Source of the DNA: an uncultured Megamonas sp.
Lineage (GTDB): Bacteria > Bacillota_C > Negativicutes > Selenomonadales > Selenomonadaceae
Length of the DNA: 64,000 nt
Assembly (NCBI GenBank): GCA_900556715.1
Contig: USPM01000002.1
Location: 6,514 to 70,513, forward strand
Direction of reading: 5' to 3'
The translations under genes were made by a program, and so were the position numbers. Under the pieces are notes generated by a model. That model had not been told where the DNA came from and ran no database searches. It was given only the letters and a program-made list of their open reading frames with translations. Positions 45,793-56,711 of the stretch are shown piece by piece; position 1 is the first letter of the stretch; each line of letters begins with the position of its first letter.

Positions 45793-46569
45793 TTATTTAC
45801 TACTTAATCCTCCAAATCGTCTATCTCTTTTTTGGAAATCAACAATTGCTTGTAAAAATTCTTCTGAAGAGAAATCCGGCCAATTTGTCTTTGTAAACCA
45901 AAATTCGGCATACGCTGCCTGCCATAATAAGAAATTACTCAATCGTATATCGCCACTTGTTCTAATCATTAAATCTACAGGTGGCAAATCTTTTGTATAT
46001 AAATTATCGTCAATCACTTTATCATCAATTTCATCAACAGATAAATCACCTGATTGTACTTCACTAACTATATTTTTTACTGCTGTTACAATCTCATCTC
46101 TACCACCATAATTTACAGCAACATTAAATCTTACACCAGTATTATTTTTAGTGCGTTCTTCTGCTGCATGTAATTCATTTGGTAAATTACCTGGTAATTC
46201 ATCAACTCTTCCAATAAAGTGAATACGTACATTATCTTCACACATTTCATCAATTTGTTCTGCTAAAAAACTAGAAAATAAATTCATCAGAAAATTAACT
46301 TCTGTCATTGGTCTTTTCCAGTTTTCAGTAGAAAATGCATATACTGTTAAAATAGGTATATTATATTTTATACAAGTTTTAAGAATTTTTTTTAGTGTTT
46401 TTACGCCAGCTTTATGTCCAGATGTTCTAATTAAACCCTTTCCAGTAGCCCAGCGACCATTTCCATCCATAATTATACCAACATGTTGTGGTAATTTATT
46501 TAAATCTAATTGTTCATCAATAGAAATATTTCTTTTTTCCTTTTTAGAAGAAAATATTTTTTTGAGCAT
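45793..46569 (-). CDS. uppS: Undecaprenyl diphosphate synthase
   Basis: Cis-prenyltransferase making the C55 carrier for cell wall synthesis, 258 residues. VGIIMDGNGRWATGKG (Asp of the first motif near residue 35), LTVYAFSTENWKRP, and RTSGDIRLSNFLLWQAAYAEFWFT are diagnostic. The ribosome site is AGGAGGGG. It links isoprenoid genes downstream with the wall pathway encoded at 17-30 kb. Confidence 0.96.
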   Translation of the reverse strand: MLKKIFSSKKEKRNISIDEQLDLNKLPQHVGIIMDGNGRWATGKGLIRTSGHKAGVKTLKKILKTCIKYNIPILTVYAFSTENWKRPMTEVNFLMNLFSSFLAEQIDEMCEDNVRIHFIGRVDELPGNLPNELHAAEERTKNNTGVRFNVAVNYGGRDEIVTAVKNIVSEVQSGDLSVDEIDDKVIDDNLYTKDLPPVDLMIRTSGDIRLSNFLLWQAAYAEFWFTKTNWPDFSSEEFLQAIVDFQKRDRRFGGLSSK

Positions 46570-46602
46570 ACTAGAGGCCCCTCCTAAACAAATTATAAGA
46601 AA

Positions 46603-46632
46603 TAAGCCCCTCTTTATTTCCAGAGGGGCCTT
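46603..46632 (-). terminator. Probable terminator after the ferredoxin gene
   Basis: Eight-base GC-rich arms GCCCCTCT and AGAGGGGC (46606-46613 with 46622-46629). The minus-strand tail is only moderately T-rich (TTATTTCTTA), so readthrough into uppS is possible. Confidence 0.6.
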
Positions 46633-46660
46633 TCCAGTGGTTATTGTTAATCAAAGTCAA

Positions 46661-46828
46661 TTAAGCTTCGATAGCACCTGCTGGACAACCAGCTTGACAT
46701 GCACCACATTCTACACACATATCTGCATCAATTTCATAATGGTTTTCACCTTCAGAAATAGCACCTACAGGACAAGTACCTGCACAAGCACCGCAAGAAA
46801 TGCAATCATCAGTAATTTTATAAGCCAT
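46661..46828 (-). CDS. 2[4Fe-4S] ferredoxin
   Basis: A 55-residue clostridial-type ferredoxin. It has two cluster motifs, CISCGACAGTCP (first Cys at residue 9) and CVECGACQAGCP, related by internal duplication. The small size and eight cysteines in two CxxCxxCxxxC(P) sets make the call secure. It carries low-potential electrons in anaerobic metabolism. It begins three bases after the small protein gene next to frr, with AAAGGAGGTG as a strong ribosome site. Confidence 0.95.
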   Translation of the reverse strand: MAYKITDDCISCGACAGTCPVGAISEGENHYEIDADMCVECGACQAGCPAGAIEA

Positions 46829-46831
46829 TTA

Positions 46832-47032
46832 TTACACCTCCTTTCGCATTTTAGCAGCAGCTGTAAGTTCTAATACATTATCATCTAAAACTTTTACTCT
46901 GACAATATATAATTTGCTATCATCAACTTTAAAATAGCCTCTCATTGGCACAGTATAATTCATTTTAAATTTTATATTTCTAGAATTTAATCGTTCTATA
47001 GCCTCAACAGCTGGTAATCCTAAATATTCCAT
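46832..47032 (-). CDS. Small conserved-looking protein, PASTA-like
   Basis: A 66-residue frame located four bases after frr and three bases before the ferredoxin gene, an arrangement that strongly suggests a real translated gene. The first half, GLPAVEAIERLNSRNIKFKM, resembles the helix of PASTA repeats (GLSVEEAIxxLxxxG), and the rest is beta-rich (KLYIVRVKVLDDNVLELTAA). No signal peptide or membrane span is seen, so it would be cytoplasmic, unlike known PASTA proteins. The function is unknown; the PASTA resemblance is weak. Confidence 0.7.
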   Translation of the reverse strand: MEYLGLPAVEAIERLNSRNIKFKMNYTVPMRGYFKVDDSKLYIVRVKVLDDNVLELTAAAKMRKEV

Positions 47033-47036
47033 ACAA

Positions 47037-47593
47037 TCAAACTTCCATTATTTCTTTTTCTTTTTCTGCTCTAGCAATGTCAATTTCTTTAATATATTTA
47101 TCTACGATTTTTTGAATATCTTCTTGAGCTTTTTTAGCATCATCTTCTGTGATAGATTTTGCTTTTTCTAATTTTTTAATAGCTTCATTAGCATCACGAC
47201 GAATATTACGAACAGATACTTTAGATTCTTCTGCACGTTTATTCAATGTTTTTACAAGATCAGTGCGACGTTCTTCTGTAAGCTGAGGTATATTTAAACG
47301 AATTACTGTACCATCATTATTTGGGCTAAGACCAAGATCAGATCTTGTAATTGCTTTTTCTATTTCATGAAGCATTGGTTTTTCCCATGGTTGAATTAAA
47401 ATCATACGAGGTTCAGGAACAGAAATATTACCTACCTGATTTACTGGTACTAAAGAACCGTAATATTCTACCATTACTTTATCTAATAATGCAGGAGTTG
47501 CACGACCTGCACGAAGAGAAGCAAATTCAGATTTTGCTGCACTTAAAGTTTTTTTCATACGCTCTTCATTTTTAGCTATTACTTCTTTAATCA

Positions 47594-47594
<1 letters not shown>
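47037..47594 (-). CDS. frr: Ribosome recycling factor
   Basis: A 185-residue RRF that releases ribosomes after termination with EF-G. Recognisable stretches are RAGRATPALLDKVMVEYYG, PLxPVNQVGNISVPEPR-like and PQLTEERRTDLVK. The start ATG shares a base with the pyrH stop (TAATG), indicating coupled translation; the order rpsB-tsf-pyrH-frr is conserved across bacteria. Confidence 0.97.
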
Positions 47595-48373
<779 letters not shown>

Positions 48374-48455
48374 TTATTTTATCATATATCTATAATAAAC
48401 GGTAGATATTATAATTTTTTTCTATATTTAAAATTTATAACTAAATATATTTTAT

Positions 48456-48486
48456 TATAAAAAAGAGAACACCGAAGTGTTCTCTC
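48456..48486 (-). terminator. Terminator after tsf
   Basis: Arms AGAGAACAC and GTGTTCTCT (48464-48472 with 48477-48485), with a T tract on the minus strand, 20 nt after the tsf stop. Confidence 0.82.
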
Positions 48487-48505
48487 TTTGTATTTCATAA
48501 TGAAA

Positions 48506-49153
48506 TTATTTTACAGCTGCCATAACTTCTTCTACAAAGTTATCAGCTTTCTTTTCAATACCTTCACCAAGTTGATATCTTACGAAACGACGAATGGAGA
48601 TATTTTCACCGATTTTAGCAATTTTACCTTTTACAAGGTCAGAAATTGTAACATCTGGATCTTTAATGTATGGCTGATCTAAAAGACATACTTCTTTATA
48701 ATATTTTTCGAGGCGACCTTCAACCATTCTTTCAACGATTTTTTCAGGTTTACCTTCATTAATAGCTTGTTCACGAAGAACTTGACGTTCATGTTCGATA
48801 GCTGCTGGATCTACTTCTTCACGACGAATGCAAGTTGGGTTAGCAGCAGCAATCTGCATAGCAATATCACGAGCGAAATCCTGGAATTCAGGAGTACCAG
48901 CAACGAAGTCTGTTTCACAGTTAACTTCTACTAATACACCAATACGTCCACCAGCATGAATGTAAGATGTTACAACACCTTCAGCTGCTACACGACCAGC
49001 TTTTTTAGCTGCGGAAGCAAGACCTTTTTCTCTTAAAAAGTCAATTGCTTTTTCCATATCACCATCAGTTGCAGAAAGAGCTTTTTTACAGTCCATCATA
49101 CCTGCACCAGTTTTTTCACGTAATTCTTTTACTAATGCTGCAGTAATAGCCAT
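48506..49153 (-). CDS. tsf: Elongation factor Ts
   Basis: Nucleotide exchange factor for EF-Tu. The start is taken at ATG 49151-49153 ([20 protein letters not shown]), which has AAGGAGGAAAT directly upstream, giving 215 residues; seven extra codons are open upstream. [27 protein letters not shown] is the conserved core. The protein is shorter than the E. coli form (about 283), lacking part of the C-terminal core subdomains, as in several other bacterial groups. Confidence 0.96.
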   Translation of the reverse strand: MAITAALVKELREKTGAGMMDCKKALSATDGDMEKAIDFLREKGLASAAKKAGRVAAEGVVTSYIHAGGRIGVLVEVNCETDFVAGTPEFQDFARDIAMQIAAANPTCIRREEVDPAAIEHERQVLREQAINEGKPEKIVERMVEGRLEKYYKEVCLLDQPYIKDPDVTISDLVKGKIAKIGENISIRRFVRYQLGEGIEKKADNFVEEVMAAVK

Positions 49154-49175
49154 TAATATTTCCTCCTTAGTCAAT

Positions 49176-49206
49176 AAAAGGCAAGGGTTTTAACCCTTAC
49201 CTTTTT
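49176..49206 (-). terminator. Hairpin between rpsB and tsf, possible attenuator
   Basis: Arms GGTAAGGGTT and AACCCTTGCC, with TTTT on the minus strand, lie between the rpsB stop and the tsf ribosome site. It may reduce tsf transcription relative to rpsB. Confidence 0.65.
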
Positions 49207-49238
49207 TAATTGTTATATAAATTTAAGATTAACTAAAA

Positions 49239-49970
49239 TTATTCAGCGTCTTCGCTAGTAGCAACTTCTTCTGCTACTTCGCCAGCTTCACCTTGACGAC
49301 CTTCGATAACAGCATCAGCCATACGGGAAGTTAAAAGTTTAACAGCACGGATAGCATCGTCGTTACCAGGAATTACATAGTCAATTTCATCTGGATCGCA
49401 GTTTGTATCAACGATTGCAACGATTGGAATGTTAAGTTTTTTAGCTTCTGCTACAGCAATTCTTTCTTTACGTGGGTCAACGATGAATAAAGCACCTGGT
49501 AATTCTTCCATGTCTTTAATACCGCCAAGAGATTTTTCAAGTTTTTCTTGTTCACGTTTTAAAGAAAGAACTTCTTTTTTACTGAGAACTTCAAAAGTTC
49601 CATCTTCTTCCATAGCTTCGAGTTCTTTCAAACGATTGATGCTTTTACGGATAGTAGCGAAGTTAGTCATCATACCACCGAGCCATCTTTCGTTAACATA
49701 GAACATGCCGGATTTTAAAGCTTCTTCTTTAACAGCTTCTTGAGCCTGTTTTTTAGTACCTACGAAAAGAATGCTTTTGCCTTCTTCAGCAACGCTACGT
49801 AAGAAATCATAAGCTTCGTCAACTTTTTTTACAGTTTTCTGTAAATCGATAATATAAATACCATTGCGTTCTGTGAAAATGTATGGAGCCATTTTAGGGT
49901 TCCAACGTCTAGTCTGATGACCGAAATGAACGCCTGCTTCTAATAATTGTTTCATGGAAATAACTGCCAT
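49239..49970 (-). CDS. rpsB: 30S ribosomal protein S2
   Basis: A 243-residue S2 protein. [22 protein letters not shown] and [17 protein letters not shown] at the N-terminus and [25 protein letters not shown] near the C-terminus identify it; the tail is acidic ([17 protein letters not shown]). An unusually good ribosome site AGGAGGTG precedes the ATG, after a leader of about 140 nt. Confidence 0.97.
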   Translation of the reverse strand: MAVISMKQLLEAGVHFGHQTRRWNPKMAPYIFTERNGIYIIDLQKTVKKVDEAYDFLRSVAEEGKSILFVGTKKQAQEAVKEEALKSGMFYVNERWLGGMMTNFATIRKSINRLKELEAMEEDGTFEVLSKKEVLSLKREQEKLEKSLGGIKDMEELPGALFIVDPRKERIAVAEAKKLNIPIVAIVDTNCDPDEIDYVIPGNDDAIRAVKLLTSRMADAVIEGRQGEAGEVAEEVATSEDAE

Positions 49971-50110
49971 GATGGTGCACCTCCTGTTATTTTTTCCTCC
50001 ACATTCTTTAGCTTTGTTTCAACCCTTTTAAATATTCTTATCAGCGTACCAATAAGGTATATTTAACTAGGACACAGTACAAAATCGGAATGTGTGCGTT
50101 TTTTACACCG
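49971..50110 (-). promoter_or_regulatory. rpsB leader region
   Basis: About 140 nt of RNA leader between the promoter and rpsB, with short complementary stretches (for example ACGGTGTAAAA with GTGTGCG-rich sequence near 50085-50110 and ACCTTATTGGTACGCTGATAAG near 50040-50062). rpsB leaders in several bacterial groups bind S2 for feedback control. A matching fold was not derived here, so autoregulation is only suggested. Confidence 0.35.
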
Positions 50111-50116
50111 TTAAGC

Positions 50117-50145
50117 ATTATATCATAATTTATTTGTAAACACAA
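50117..50145 (-). promoter_or_regulatory. Promoter of rpsB-tsf
   Basis: On the minus strand TTGTGT (50140-50145), a 17-nt spacer and TATAAT (50117-50122), consistent with a strong housekeeping promoter for ribosomal protein S2. Confidence 0.7.
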
Positions 50146-50209
50146 TACAAATTATTGTAATCATAAACAAAAAGAACGATGTTTTTCTCAACATCGTTCT
50201 TTAAAATTA

Positions 50210-50983
50210 TTATCTTTTTAATTTTTGAATTTCATCTAATAAGTGTTCATTTAAAACTCTGATATAAGTACCTTTCATACCGAGAGATTTAGATTCAATA
50301 ACACCAGCAGATTCAAATTTACGAAGTGCATTTACAATTACAGAACGAGTAATACCTACACGGTCAGCAATTTTAGATGCAACGAGTAAACCTTCTGTAC
50401 CATTTAATTCACTTAAAATATTTACAGCTGCTTCAATTTCAGAATAAGAAAGTGTAGCTAAAGCAATCTGTACAGTAGCTTTTTTGCGTGCTTCAACTTC
50501 AATTTTTTGAGAATTATCACGTAAAATTTCCATACCTACAACAGTGGCACCATATTCAGCTAATAATAAATCATCATCATTGAATTCTTCATTAAATTTA
50601 GCTAATACTAATGTACCAATACGTTCACCCACACCATAAATAGGTACAATAGTTGTAATTTTACCTTCAACTAAACATTGACTTTTATCATCAAAAGCAC
50701 AGTTTTCCTTCTGTGGAATATTAGAAGATGTACTGTCCATCTTCAAGAGCCAATTAACATAATGCTTTGGAAATTCTCCTTGGCTTACGATTTTATCAAT
50801 CATTGTATCGCATTCAAAATCATCACGAAAGGCATATCCATAGATTTTTCCAGTTTTGCTAACAATATAAACATTTGCTTCTATAACATTGCTAAGCACA
50901 CGAGAAATACTATCATATTCTACCACTTCTGCTTTTTGTAAAAGTTTGTTTATTTTTCTTGTTTTTTCAAGTAATGTTGCCAT
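50210..50983 (-). CDS. codY: GTP-sensing transcriptional repressor CodY
   Basis: Global regulator of nutrient limitation, 257 residues. An N-terminal GAF domain binds branched-chain amino acids, and a winged helix-turn-helix near the C-terminus (ASKIADRVGITRSVIVNALR, FESAGVIESKSLGMKGTYI) is almost the Bacillus sequence. It sits after hslU as in Bacillus. The leader contains a hairpin (about 51001-51027) with CAGAAAAT, half of the CodY box AATTTTCWGAAAATT, so autoregulation is possible. A promoter TTTAAA-N17-TAGAAT lies upstream. Confidence 0.96.
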   Translation of the reverse strand: MATLLEKTRKINKLLQKAEVVEYDSISRVLSNVIEANVYIVSKTGKIYGYAFRDDFECDTMIDKIVSQGEFPKHYVNWLLKMDSTSSNIPQKENCAFDDKSQCLVEGKITTIVPIYGVGERIGTLVLAKFNEEFNDDDLLLAEYGATVVGMEILRDNSQKIEVEARKKATVQIALATLSYSEIEAAVNILSELNGTEGLLVASKIADRVGITRSVIVNALRKFESAGVIESKSLGMKGTYIRVLNEHLLDEIQKLKR

Positions 50984-51116
50984 CTGTTATCCCCTTCCTG
51001 CACAGAAAACATTTTTATTTTCTGTTAAACCTTTCCTTTTTTATTCTATCATATCCATAAGTTATTTTAAAGGAAAATTTTTACATTTTTTTGAATTTTG
51101 TACAATATTTATTAAA

Positions 51117-52511
51117 TTAAAGAATAAACTGGCTCAAATCGCGGTTTTTAACAATTCCACCAAGTTTTTCATTTACATATTCAGCATTAATTACTACATT
51201 TTTATCTTCCAATTCTGGTGCTTCGAAAGATAAATCTTCCAATAATTTTTCCATGATTGTATGAAGTCTTCTTGCTCCAATATTTTCCATTTGTTCATTT
51301 ACTTCACAAGCAACTTGGGCTAATCTTTCAATTGCATCATCTGTAAATTCAATGGAAACACCTTCTGTAGCAAGTAGTGCTTTATATTGTTTTAACAATG
51401 CATTTGTTGGTTCTGTCAAAATACGTTTAAAATCTTCTTCATTCAAAGAAGTCAATTCTACACGAATTGGGAAACGTCCCTGAAGCTCTGGTATTAAATC
51501 AGAAGGTTTTGCCATATGGAAAGCACCTGCTGCAATAAATAAAATATGATCTGTTTTCATCTGTCCATATTTTGTAGATACTGTAGAACCTTCAACTATT
51601 GGTAAAATATCACGCTGTACACCTTCACGAGATACATCCGGTCCAGAAGAAGCACCTTTTACAGCGACCTTATCAATTTCATCTAAGAAAATAATACCAT
51701 TGCGTTCTGCAAGTTCAATAGCTTCATGAGCAATAGATTCCATATCCAATAATTTTTGAGCTTCTTCTTGTGTAAAGATTTCTCTTGCTTGAGCAACTGT
51801 AACTTTACGTTTTTTGCGTTTTTTAGGCATTAGATTGCCAATCATATCTTGAATATTATTGCTCATGTCTTCCATGCCAGAACCTGCAAACATACCAATT
51901 ACAGGAGCAGCTTTTGGTTCAACATCAATTTCAATAATATCATTTTCTAATTCGCCTTTTAAAAGACGTTTTCTGCACCATTCTCTACCAGCAGAATATT
52001 TTGGTTCTTCCACTGTTTCTTTATTTTCTTCTTCTTTATTTGCTCCACCAAAAATAGCACTTAGTGGATTAGATACTGAGCTGGATTTTGGTTCTGGAAC
52101 ATAAATATCTAAAATACGTTCTTGAGCCATTTCTTTAGCTTTATCTTGTACTTGTTCTAATTTTTCTTGTTTTAACATACGTACAGCAGATTCAGCTAAA
52201 TCTCTAACCATGGATTCTACATCTCTACCTACATAACCTACTTCAGTAAATTTAGTAGCTTCAACTTTTACAAAAGGTGCTTTTACAAGTTTTGCTAAAC
52301 GTCTTGCAATTTCAGTTTTACCTACACCAGTAGAACCAATCATCAAAATGTTTTTAGGAATGATTTCATCTCTCATGTCTTCTGGGAGATGACGGCTACG
52401 CCATCTATTGCGAAGTGCAATAGCTACAGAACGTTTTGCCTGTGACTGTCCTACGATATATTTATCTAATTCTTCTACGACTTGACGAGGAATTTGTTCA
52501 TTCAATTTCAT
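51117..52511 (-). CDS. hslU: ATP-dependent protease ATPase subunit HslU
   Basis: AAA+ unfoldase of the HslUV protease, 464 residues. It has [25 protein letters not shown] start, Walker [39 protein letters not shown], an intermediate (I) domain at about 110-240, Walker [12 protein letters not shown] and a C-terminal tail ending LSQFIL, the type that inserts into HslV. It lies 14 nt after hslV. Confidence 0.97.
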   Translation of the reverse strand: MKLNEQIPRQVVEELDKYIVGQSQAKRSVAIALRNRWRSRHLPEDMRDEIIPKNILMIGSTGVGKTEIARRLAKLVKAPFVKVEATKFTEVGYVGRDVESMVRDLAESAVRMLKQEKLEQVQDKAKEMAQERILDIYVPEPKSSSVSNPLSAIFGGANKEEENKETVEEPKYSAGREWCRKRLLKGELENDIIEIDVEPKAAPVIGMFAGSGMEDMSNNIQDMIGNLMPKKRKKRKVTVAQAREIFTQEEAQKLLDMESIAHEAIELAERNGIIFLDEIDKVAVKGASSGPDVSREGVQRDILPIVEGSTVSTKYGQMKTDHILFIAAGAFHMAKPSDLIPELQGRFPIRVELTSLNEEDFKRILTEPTNALLKQYKALLATEGVSIEFTDDAIERLAQVACEVNEQMENIGARRLHTIMEKLLEDLSFEAPELEDKNVVINAEYVNEKLGGIVKNRDLSQFIL

Positions 52512-52525
52512 GAATTTATTCTCCT

Positions 52526-53068
52526 TTATTTATCTAATTCTTCCACTATAATATTGTGATTTGTATATACACAGATATCAGCAGCAATAGTAAGAGCTTC
52601 TTTAGCAATTTCAGCTGCAGTCAAATTAGAATGTTTTACCAATGCACGACCTGCTGAAAGTGCATAAAATCCACCAGAACCAATAGCTGCAACATCACCA
52701 TCTGGTTCAATTACTTCACCATTACCAGAAAGTAATAACATTGTATTTTCATCAGCAACGAGTAATAATGCTTCTAATTTACGAAGTACTCTATCTGTAC
52801 GCCAATCTTTAGCAAGCTCTACTGCCGCACGAGTTAAATTACCATGATATTCTATTAATTTAGATTCAAATTTTTCAAATAAAGTAAAAGCATCGGCAAC
52901 AGAACCTGCAAAACCTGCTAAAACTTTACCGTTATATAAGCGACGTACTTTGCGGGCATTTGCTTTCATGATAGCAGCTTGCCCAAAAGTAACCTGTCCA
53001 TCACCAGCTATAGCAGTTTTACCATCTTTTTTTACTGCTATGATAGTGGTTGCTTTAAAATTTTCCAT
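52526..53068 (-). CDS. hslV: ATP-dependent protease subunit HslV (ClpQ)
   Basis: Threonine-type peptidase of 180 residues. The mature N-terminal Thr is in [21 protein letters not shown], so a short propeptide (MENFKA) must be removed, unlike in E. coli where only Met precedes it. [24 protein letters not shown] and [16 protein letters not shown] are conserved. It assembles with HslU. xerC/codV, which precedes clpQ in Bacillus, is absent between trmFO and hslV. Confidence 0.96.
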   Translation of the reverse strand: MENFKATTIIAVKKDGKTAIAGDGQVTFGQAAIMKANARKVRRLYNGKVLAGFAGSVADAFTLFEKFESKLIEYHGNLTRAAVELAKDWRTDRVLRKLEALLLVADENTMLLLSGNGEVIEPDGDVAAIGSGGFYALSAGRALVKHSNLTAAEIAKEALTIAADICVYTNHNIIVEELDK

Positions 53069-53112
53069 AATATCATCTCCATTTATAGGCTATATTCATA
53101 ATATCAGTTTTT

Positions 53113-54435
53113 TTAAGATAATTTCAATACGTCTTCTTTAAATTTTGCTAAAAACTCTAACGCTCTTTGAGCTATTTTTTGTTTTTTTAACTTTTTATCA
53201 CGAATTCTTTCTTCTAAAGGTGGCATTAAACCAAAATTAGCATTCATTGGCTGAAAATGTTTTGCTACAGCAGAAGTGATATATTTACACATAGAGCCAT
53301 GAGCTGTTTGCTCTGGAAAAATCACTGGATTTTCTCCTTTGGCTAAATACGCTGCATTAACACCTGCCACAAGACCAGAAGCTGCGGATTCTATATATCC
53401 TTCAACACCAGTCATCTGACCTGCAAATAATAAATCATCTCTATCTTTGTATTGCAAAGTTGGTCGCAATAATTCCGGAGAATTAATAAATGTGTTTCTA
53501 TGCATCACACCATAACGCACAAATTCAGCATTTTCAAGTCCTGGTATTAAACCAAATACGCGTTTTTGTTCTGGCCATTTTAAATGAGTTTGGAAACCTA
53601 CTATATTATATAGGCTATCTGCTGCATTATCTTGACGAAGTTGCACTACAGCATAAGGTCTTTTTCCTGTTTTTGGATCTTCTAAACCTACAGGTTTTAA
53701 TGGTCCATATAGCAAAGTATCTATACCACGACGAGCCATTTCTTCAACAGGCATACAACCTTCAAAAAACTTAGCCTTTTCAAATTCTTTAATTGGTGCC
53801 AACTCTGCTGTTGTTAATTCTTGCCAAAATTTTTCATATTCTTCTTTATCCATAGGACAGTTAATATAATCAGCTGTTCCTTTACCGTAGCGAGAAGCAC
53901 GATATGCTTTACTCATATCAATAGAGTCTTTGCTGATTAATGGTGCCGCAGCATCATAAAAGTAAAAATAATCCTGACCTGTCAATTCACCAATGGATTT
54001 TGCTAATACTTCTGAAGTCAATGGACCACTGGCAATAATTGTAATAGCATCATTTTCTTGAGGTATTGTTTCTATCTCTTTATTTATCACCGTAACATTA
54101 GGATGATTTTTTACTTTATCTGTAATATATTGACTAAAACCTTCTCTATCTACAGCTAAAGCTCCACCTGCTGGTACACGATTTATATCAGCAGATTCCA
54201 TGATAATAGAATTTAGCTGTCTCATCTCTTCTTTTAATAAACCTACAGCATTTTCAAGTCCTGCACCACGCAAGGAATTGCTACATACTAATTCAGCAAA
54301 TTTTTCTGTTTTATGTGCAGGTGTAGATTTTTCTGGTCTCATTTCATATAAATCTACTTTTATACCTCTTTGAGCCACTTGCCATGCTGCTTCACTGCCA
54401 GCCATGCCAGCACCTACGATAATAACTTTTTTCAC
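53113..54435 (-). CDS. trmFO: Methylenetetrahydrofolate--tRNA-(uracil-54-C5)-methyltransferase
   Basis: FAD-dependent folate enzyme making ribothymidine 54 in tRNA, 440 residues. It begins with the FAD motif [18 protein letters not shown], then [19 protein letters not shown] and [12 protein letters not shown], and ends with [23 protein letters not shown]. It lies 26 nt after topA on the minus strand and is transcribed with it. Confidence 0.96.
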   Translation of the reverse strand: MKKVIIVGAGMAGSEAAWQVAQRGIKVDLYEMRPEKSTPAHKTEKFAELVCSNSLRGAGLENAVGLLKEEMRQLNSIIMESADINRVPAGGALAVDREGFSQYITDKVKNHPNVTVINKEIETIPQENDAITIIASGPLTSEVLAKSIGELTGQDYFYFYDAAAPLISKDSIDMSKAYRASRYGKGTADYINCPMDKEEYEKFWQELTTAELAPIKEFEKAKFFEGCMPVEEMARRGIDTLLYGPLKPVGLEDPKTGKRPYAVVQLRQDNAADSLYNIVGFQTHLKWPEQKRVFGLIPGLENAEFVRYGVMHRNTFINSPELLRPTLQYKDRDDLLFAGQMTGVEGYIESAASGLVAGVNAAYLAKGENPVIFPEQTAHGSMCKYITSAVAKHFQPMNANFGLMPPLEERIRDKKLKKQKIAQRALEFLAKFKEDVLKLS

Positions 54436-54461
54436 GCAAAATTTCCTTTCTTATTTTTTAT

Positions 54462-56711
54462 CTATGCTTCGTTTTCTTCTTTATGCTCTTTATTTTCGTT
54501 TTCTTCTTTTACTTGTGCTTCTTTTTGTGCTAATTCTGCTAATTTCTTAGCAGTCTGCTGTTGAATTTTTTCTTTTAATTTATTAATTTCCTTATTTATA
54601 GGAGTATCTTCTTTTCTTGTATCACAATCATCATTACTGCAATATAAAATAGTTCTTCCATTTTTAAAACGATGTCTAAATAAGAATGAACCACAAGTTT
54701 TACAATTACTTGTAAGTGGCATATCCCATGATACATAATCACACTGTGGATAATTTTCACAACCATAAAATACTACGCCACGACGTGTACGGCGTTCAAT
54801 GATTTTACCACCACATTTAGGGCATTTAACGCCTGTATCTTTCAAAATAGGTTTTGTATTTCTGCATTCTGGAAAACCTGGACATGCCAAGAATTTACCA
54901 TAGCGACCTTGTTTTATGACCATCATGCGACCGCATAATTCACATTGTACATCAGAAACTTCATCTGGCACTTCCACTTCGCCGATTTCTTCTTCTGCAT
55001 GTTCTAATGTTTTTTCAAATGGAACGTAAAATTCTTCAAGCAAAGTATTTTTTTGAATTTTACCTACTGCTATTTCATCTAATTTATTTTCTAAATCAGC
55101 AGTAAATTTCTCATCAACAATATCTTTAAAATATTTTTCCAATAAGTCTACTACTACAAAACCTAAATCAGTTGGTTCGAATTTTTTATCACTGCGAACT
55201 ACATAACCTCTAGCTAAAATAGTTTCAATAATCGGTGCATACGTACTAGGACGACCAATACCTCTTTCTTCCAAGGTTTTAACTAAAGAAGCATCATTAT
55301 ATCTAGCAGGTGGTTCTGTAAAATGTTGCATTGCCTCTAATTTTTGAATAGATAATTCATCGCCTTCTTGTAAATCAGGCAAGATAACATCTTTTTCTTT
55401 TTTATTATCGCTATCATTATATACAGCAGTAAAACCTGCAAATTTTAACTGTGAACCAGTAGCTTTTGCTAAATATTTATCGCCTTTCATAGCTACGCTC
55501 ATAACATCATAACTAGCAGGTAGCATCTGACAACCTAAAAAGCGTTGCCAAATTAATTTATAGAGCTTTAACTGTTCTTTGCTCAAATATTCTTCAACTG
55601 TAGCTGGACTCAAGGAAACATTTGTTGGACGCACTGCTTCATGAGCATCTTGTGAAGATTTACCTGCTGCATAAATATATGGTTTTTCTGGTAAATATTC
55701 TTTGCCAAAATTTTCTTCAATATAATTTCTAGCTTCATTTAAAGCTATTTCCGAAATACGCGTAGAGTCTGTACGCATATAAGTTATTAAACCTGTTGGC
55801 CCTTTTCTACCTAGACTAATACCTTCATAGAGTTGTTGAGCTATCATCATTGTCTTACGTGAAGTAAAACCTAATTTTCTAGCAGCATCTTGCTGTAAAC
55901 TACTCGTTGTAAATGGTGCTGGAGCCTTGCGATGACGTTGACGTTTCTTTATTTCAACCACTTTAAAAGTAATTTTTTCAATATCACTGCACAATTTATC
56001 TGCTTGTTCTTTAGACGCAATTTTTACATCTTCTTTTTTTGCAGAAATCATCAATTTTTTATCATCAATAGCTACTAATTCTGCCCCAAACATACTAGAA
56101 CGAGGTTTTTTCTTAAATTTAAAATCAACTGTCCAATATTCTTCTGATTCAAATTTTTGAATTTCTTTTTCACGGTCACAAATTAATTTCACTGTTACCG
56201 ATTGTACACGTCCTGCACTTAAACCTTTGCGAATTTTCTTCCAAAGAAGTGGACTTAATTTATAACCTACAATACGGTCAAGCATACGACGTGCTTGTTG
56301 AGCATCTACCCTATCAATATTTATTTCCTTAGGATTTTTTACTGCTTCTTGAATAGCAGGTTTTGTTATTTCATTGAATACAATTCTACATTTTTCATGT
56401 TCATCAATTCCTAAAATATGAGATAGATGCCAAGCAATAGCTTCGCCTTCACGGTCAGGGTCAGATGCTAAATACACTTTTTCTGATTTTTTAGCTTCTT
56501 TTTTCAAAGATTTAATCAAATCTCCCTTTCCTCGAATATTGATATATTTAGGAGTAAAATCATTTTCTACATCTATACCAAATTGACTTTTAGGTAAATC
56601 ACGAAGATGTCCCATAGAAGCCATTACTGTATATTTTTTATTGCCTAAATATTTTTCAATAGTCTTTGCTTTAGTTGGCGATTCTACTACTACAAGCGTT
56701 TTTTTCTTCAT
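54462..56711 (-). CDS. topA: DNA topoisomerase I
   Basis: Type IA topoisomerase relaxing negative supercoils, 749 residues. The TOPRIM domain starts LVVVESPTKAKTIEKYLG and contains SDPDREGEAIAWHL; the catalytic Tyr lies in GLITYMRTDSTRIS (about residue 307). Three C-terminal zinc-ribbon motifs follow: CELCG...CPGFPEC, CPKCG...CENYPQC and CKTCG...CSNDDC. The last 45 residues form a charged Glu/Lys-rich tail. It overlaps dprA by four bases. Confidence 0.97.
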   Translation of the reverse strand: MKKKTLVVVESPTKAKTIEKYLGNKKYTVMASMGHLRDLPKSQFGIDVENDFTPKYINIRGKGDLIKSLKKEAKKSEKVYLASDPDREGEAIAWHLSHILGIDEHEKCRIVFNEITKPAIQEAVKNPKEINIDRVDAQQARRMLDRIVGYKLSPLLWKKIRKGLSAGRVQSVTVKLICDREKEIQKFESEEYWTVDFKFKKKPRSSMFGAELVAIDDKKLMISAKKEDVKIASKEQADKLCSDIEKITFKVVEIKKRQRHRKAPAPFTTSSLQQDAARKLGFTSRKTMMIAQQLYEGISLGRKGPTGLITYMRTDSTRISEIALNEARNYIEENFGKEYLPEKPYIYAAGKSSQDAHEAVRPTNVSLSPATVEEYLSKEQLKLYKLIWQRFLGCQMLPASYDVMSVAMKGDKYLAKATGSQLKFAGFTAVYNDSDNKKEKDVILPDLQEGDELSIQKLEAMQHFTEPPARYNDASLVKTLEERGIGRPSTYAPIIETILARGYVVRSDKKFEPTDLGFVVVDLLEKYFKDIVDEKFTADLENKLDEIAVGKIQKNTLLEEFYVPFEKTLEHAEEEIGEVEVPDEVSDVQCELCGRMMVIKQGRYGKFLACPGFPECRNTKPILKDTGVKCPKCGGKIIERRTRRGVVFYGCENYPQCDYVSWDMPLTSNCKTCGSFLFRHRFKNGRTILYCSNDDCDTRKEDTPINKEINKLKEKIQQQTAKKLAELAQKEAQVKEENENKEHKEENEA

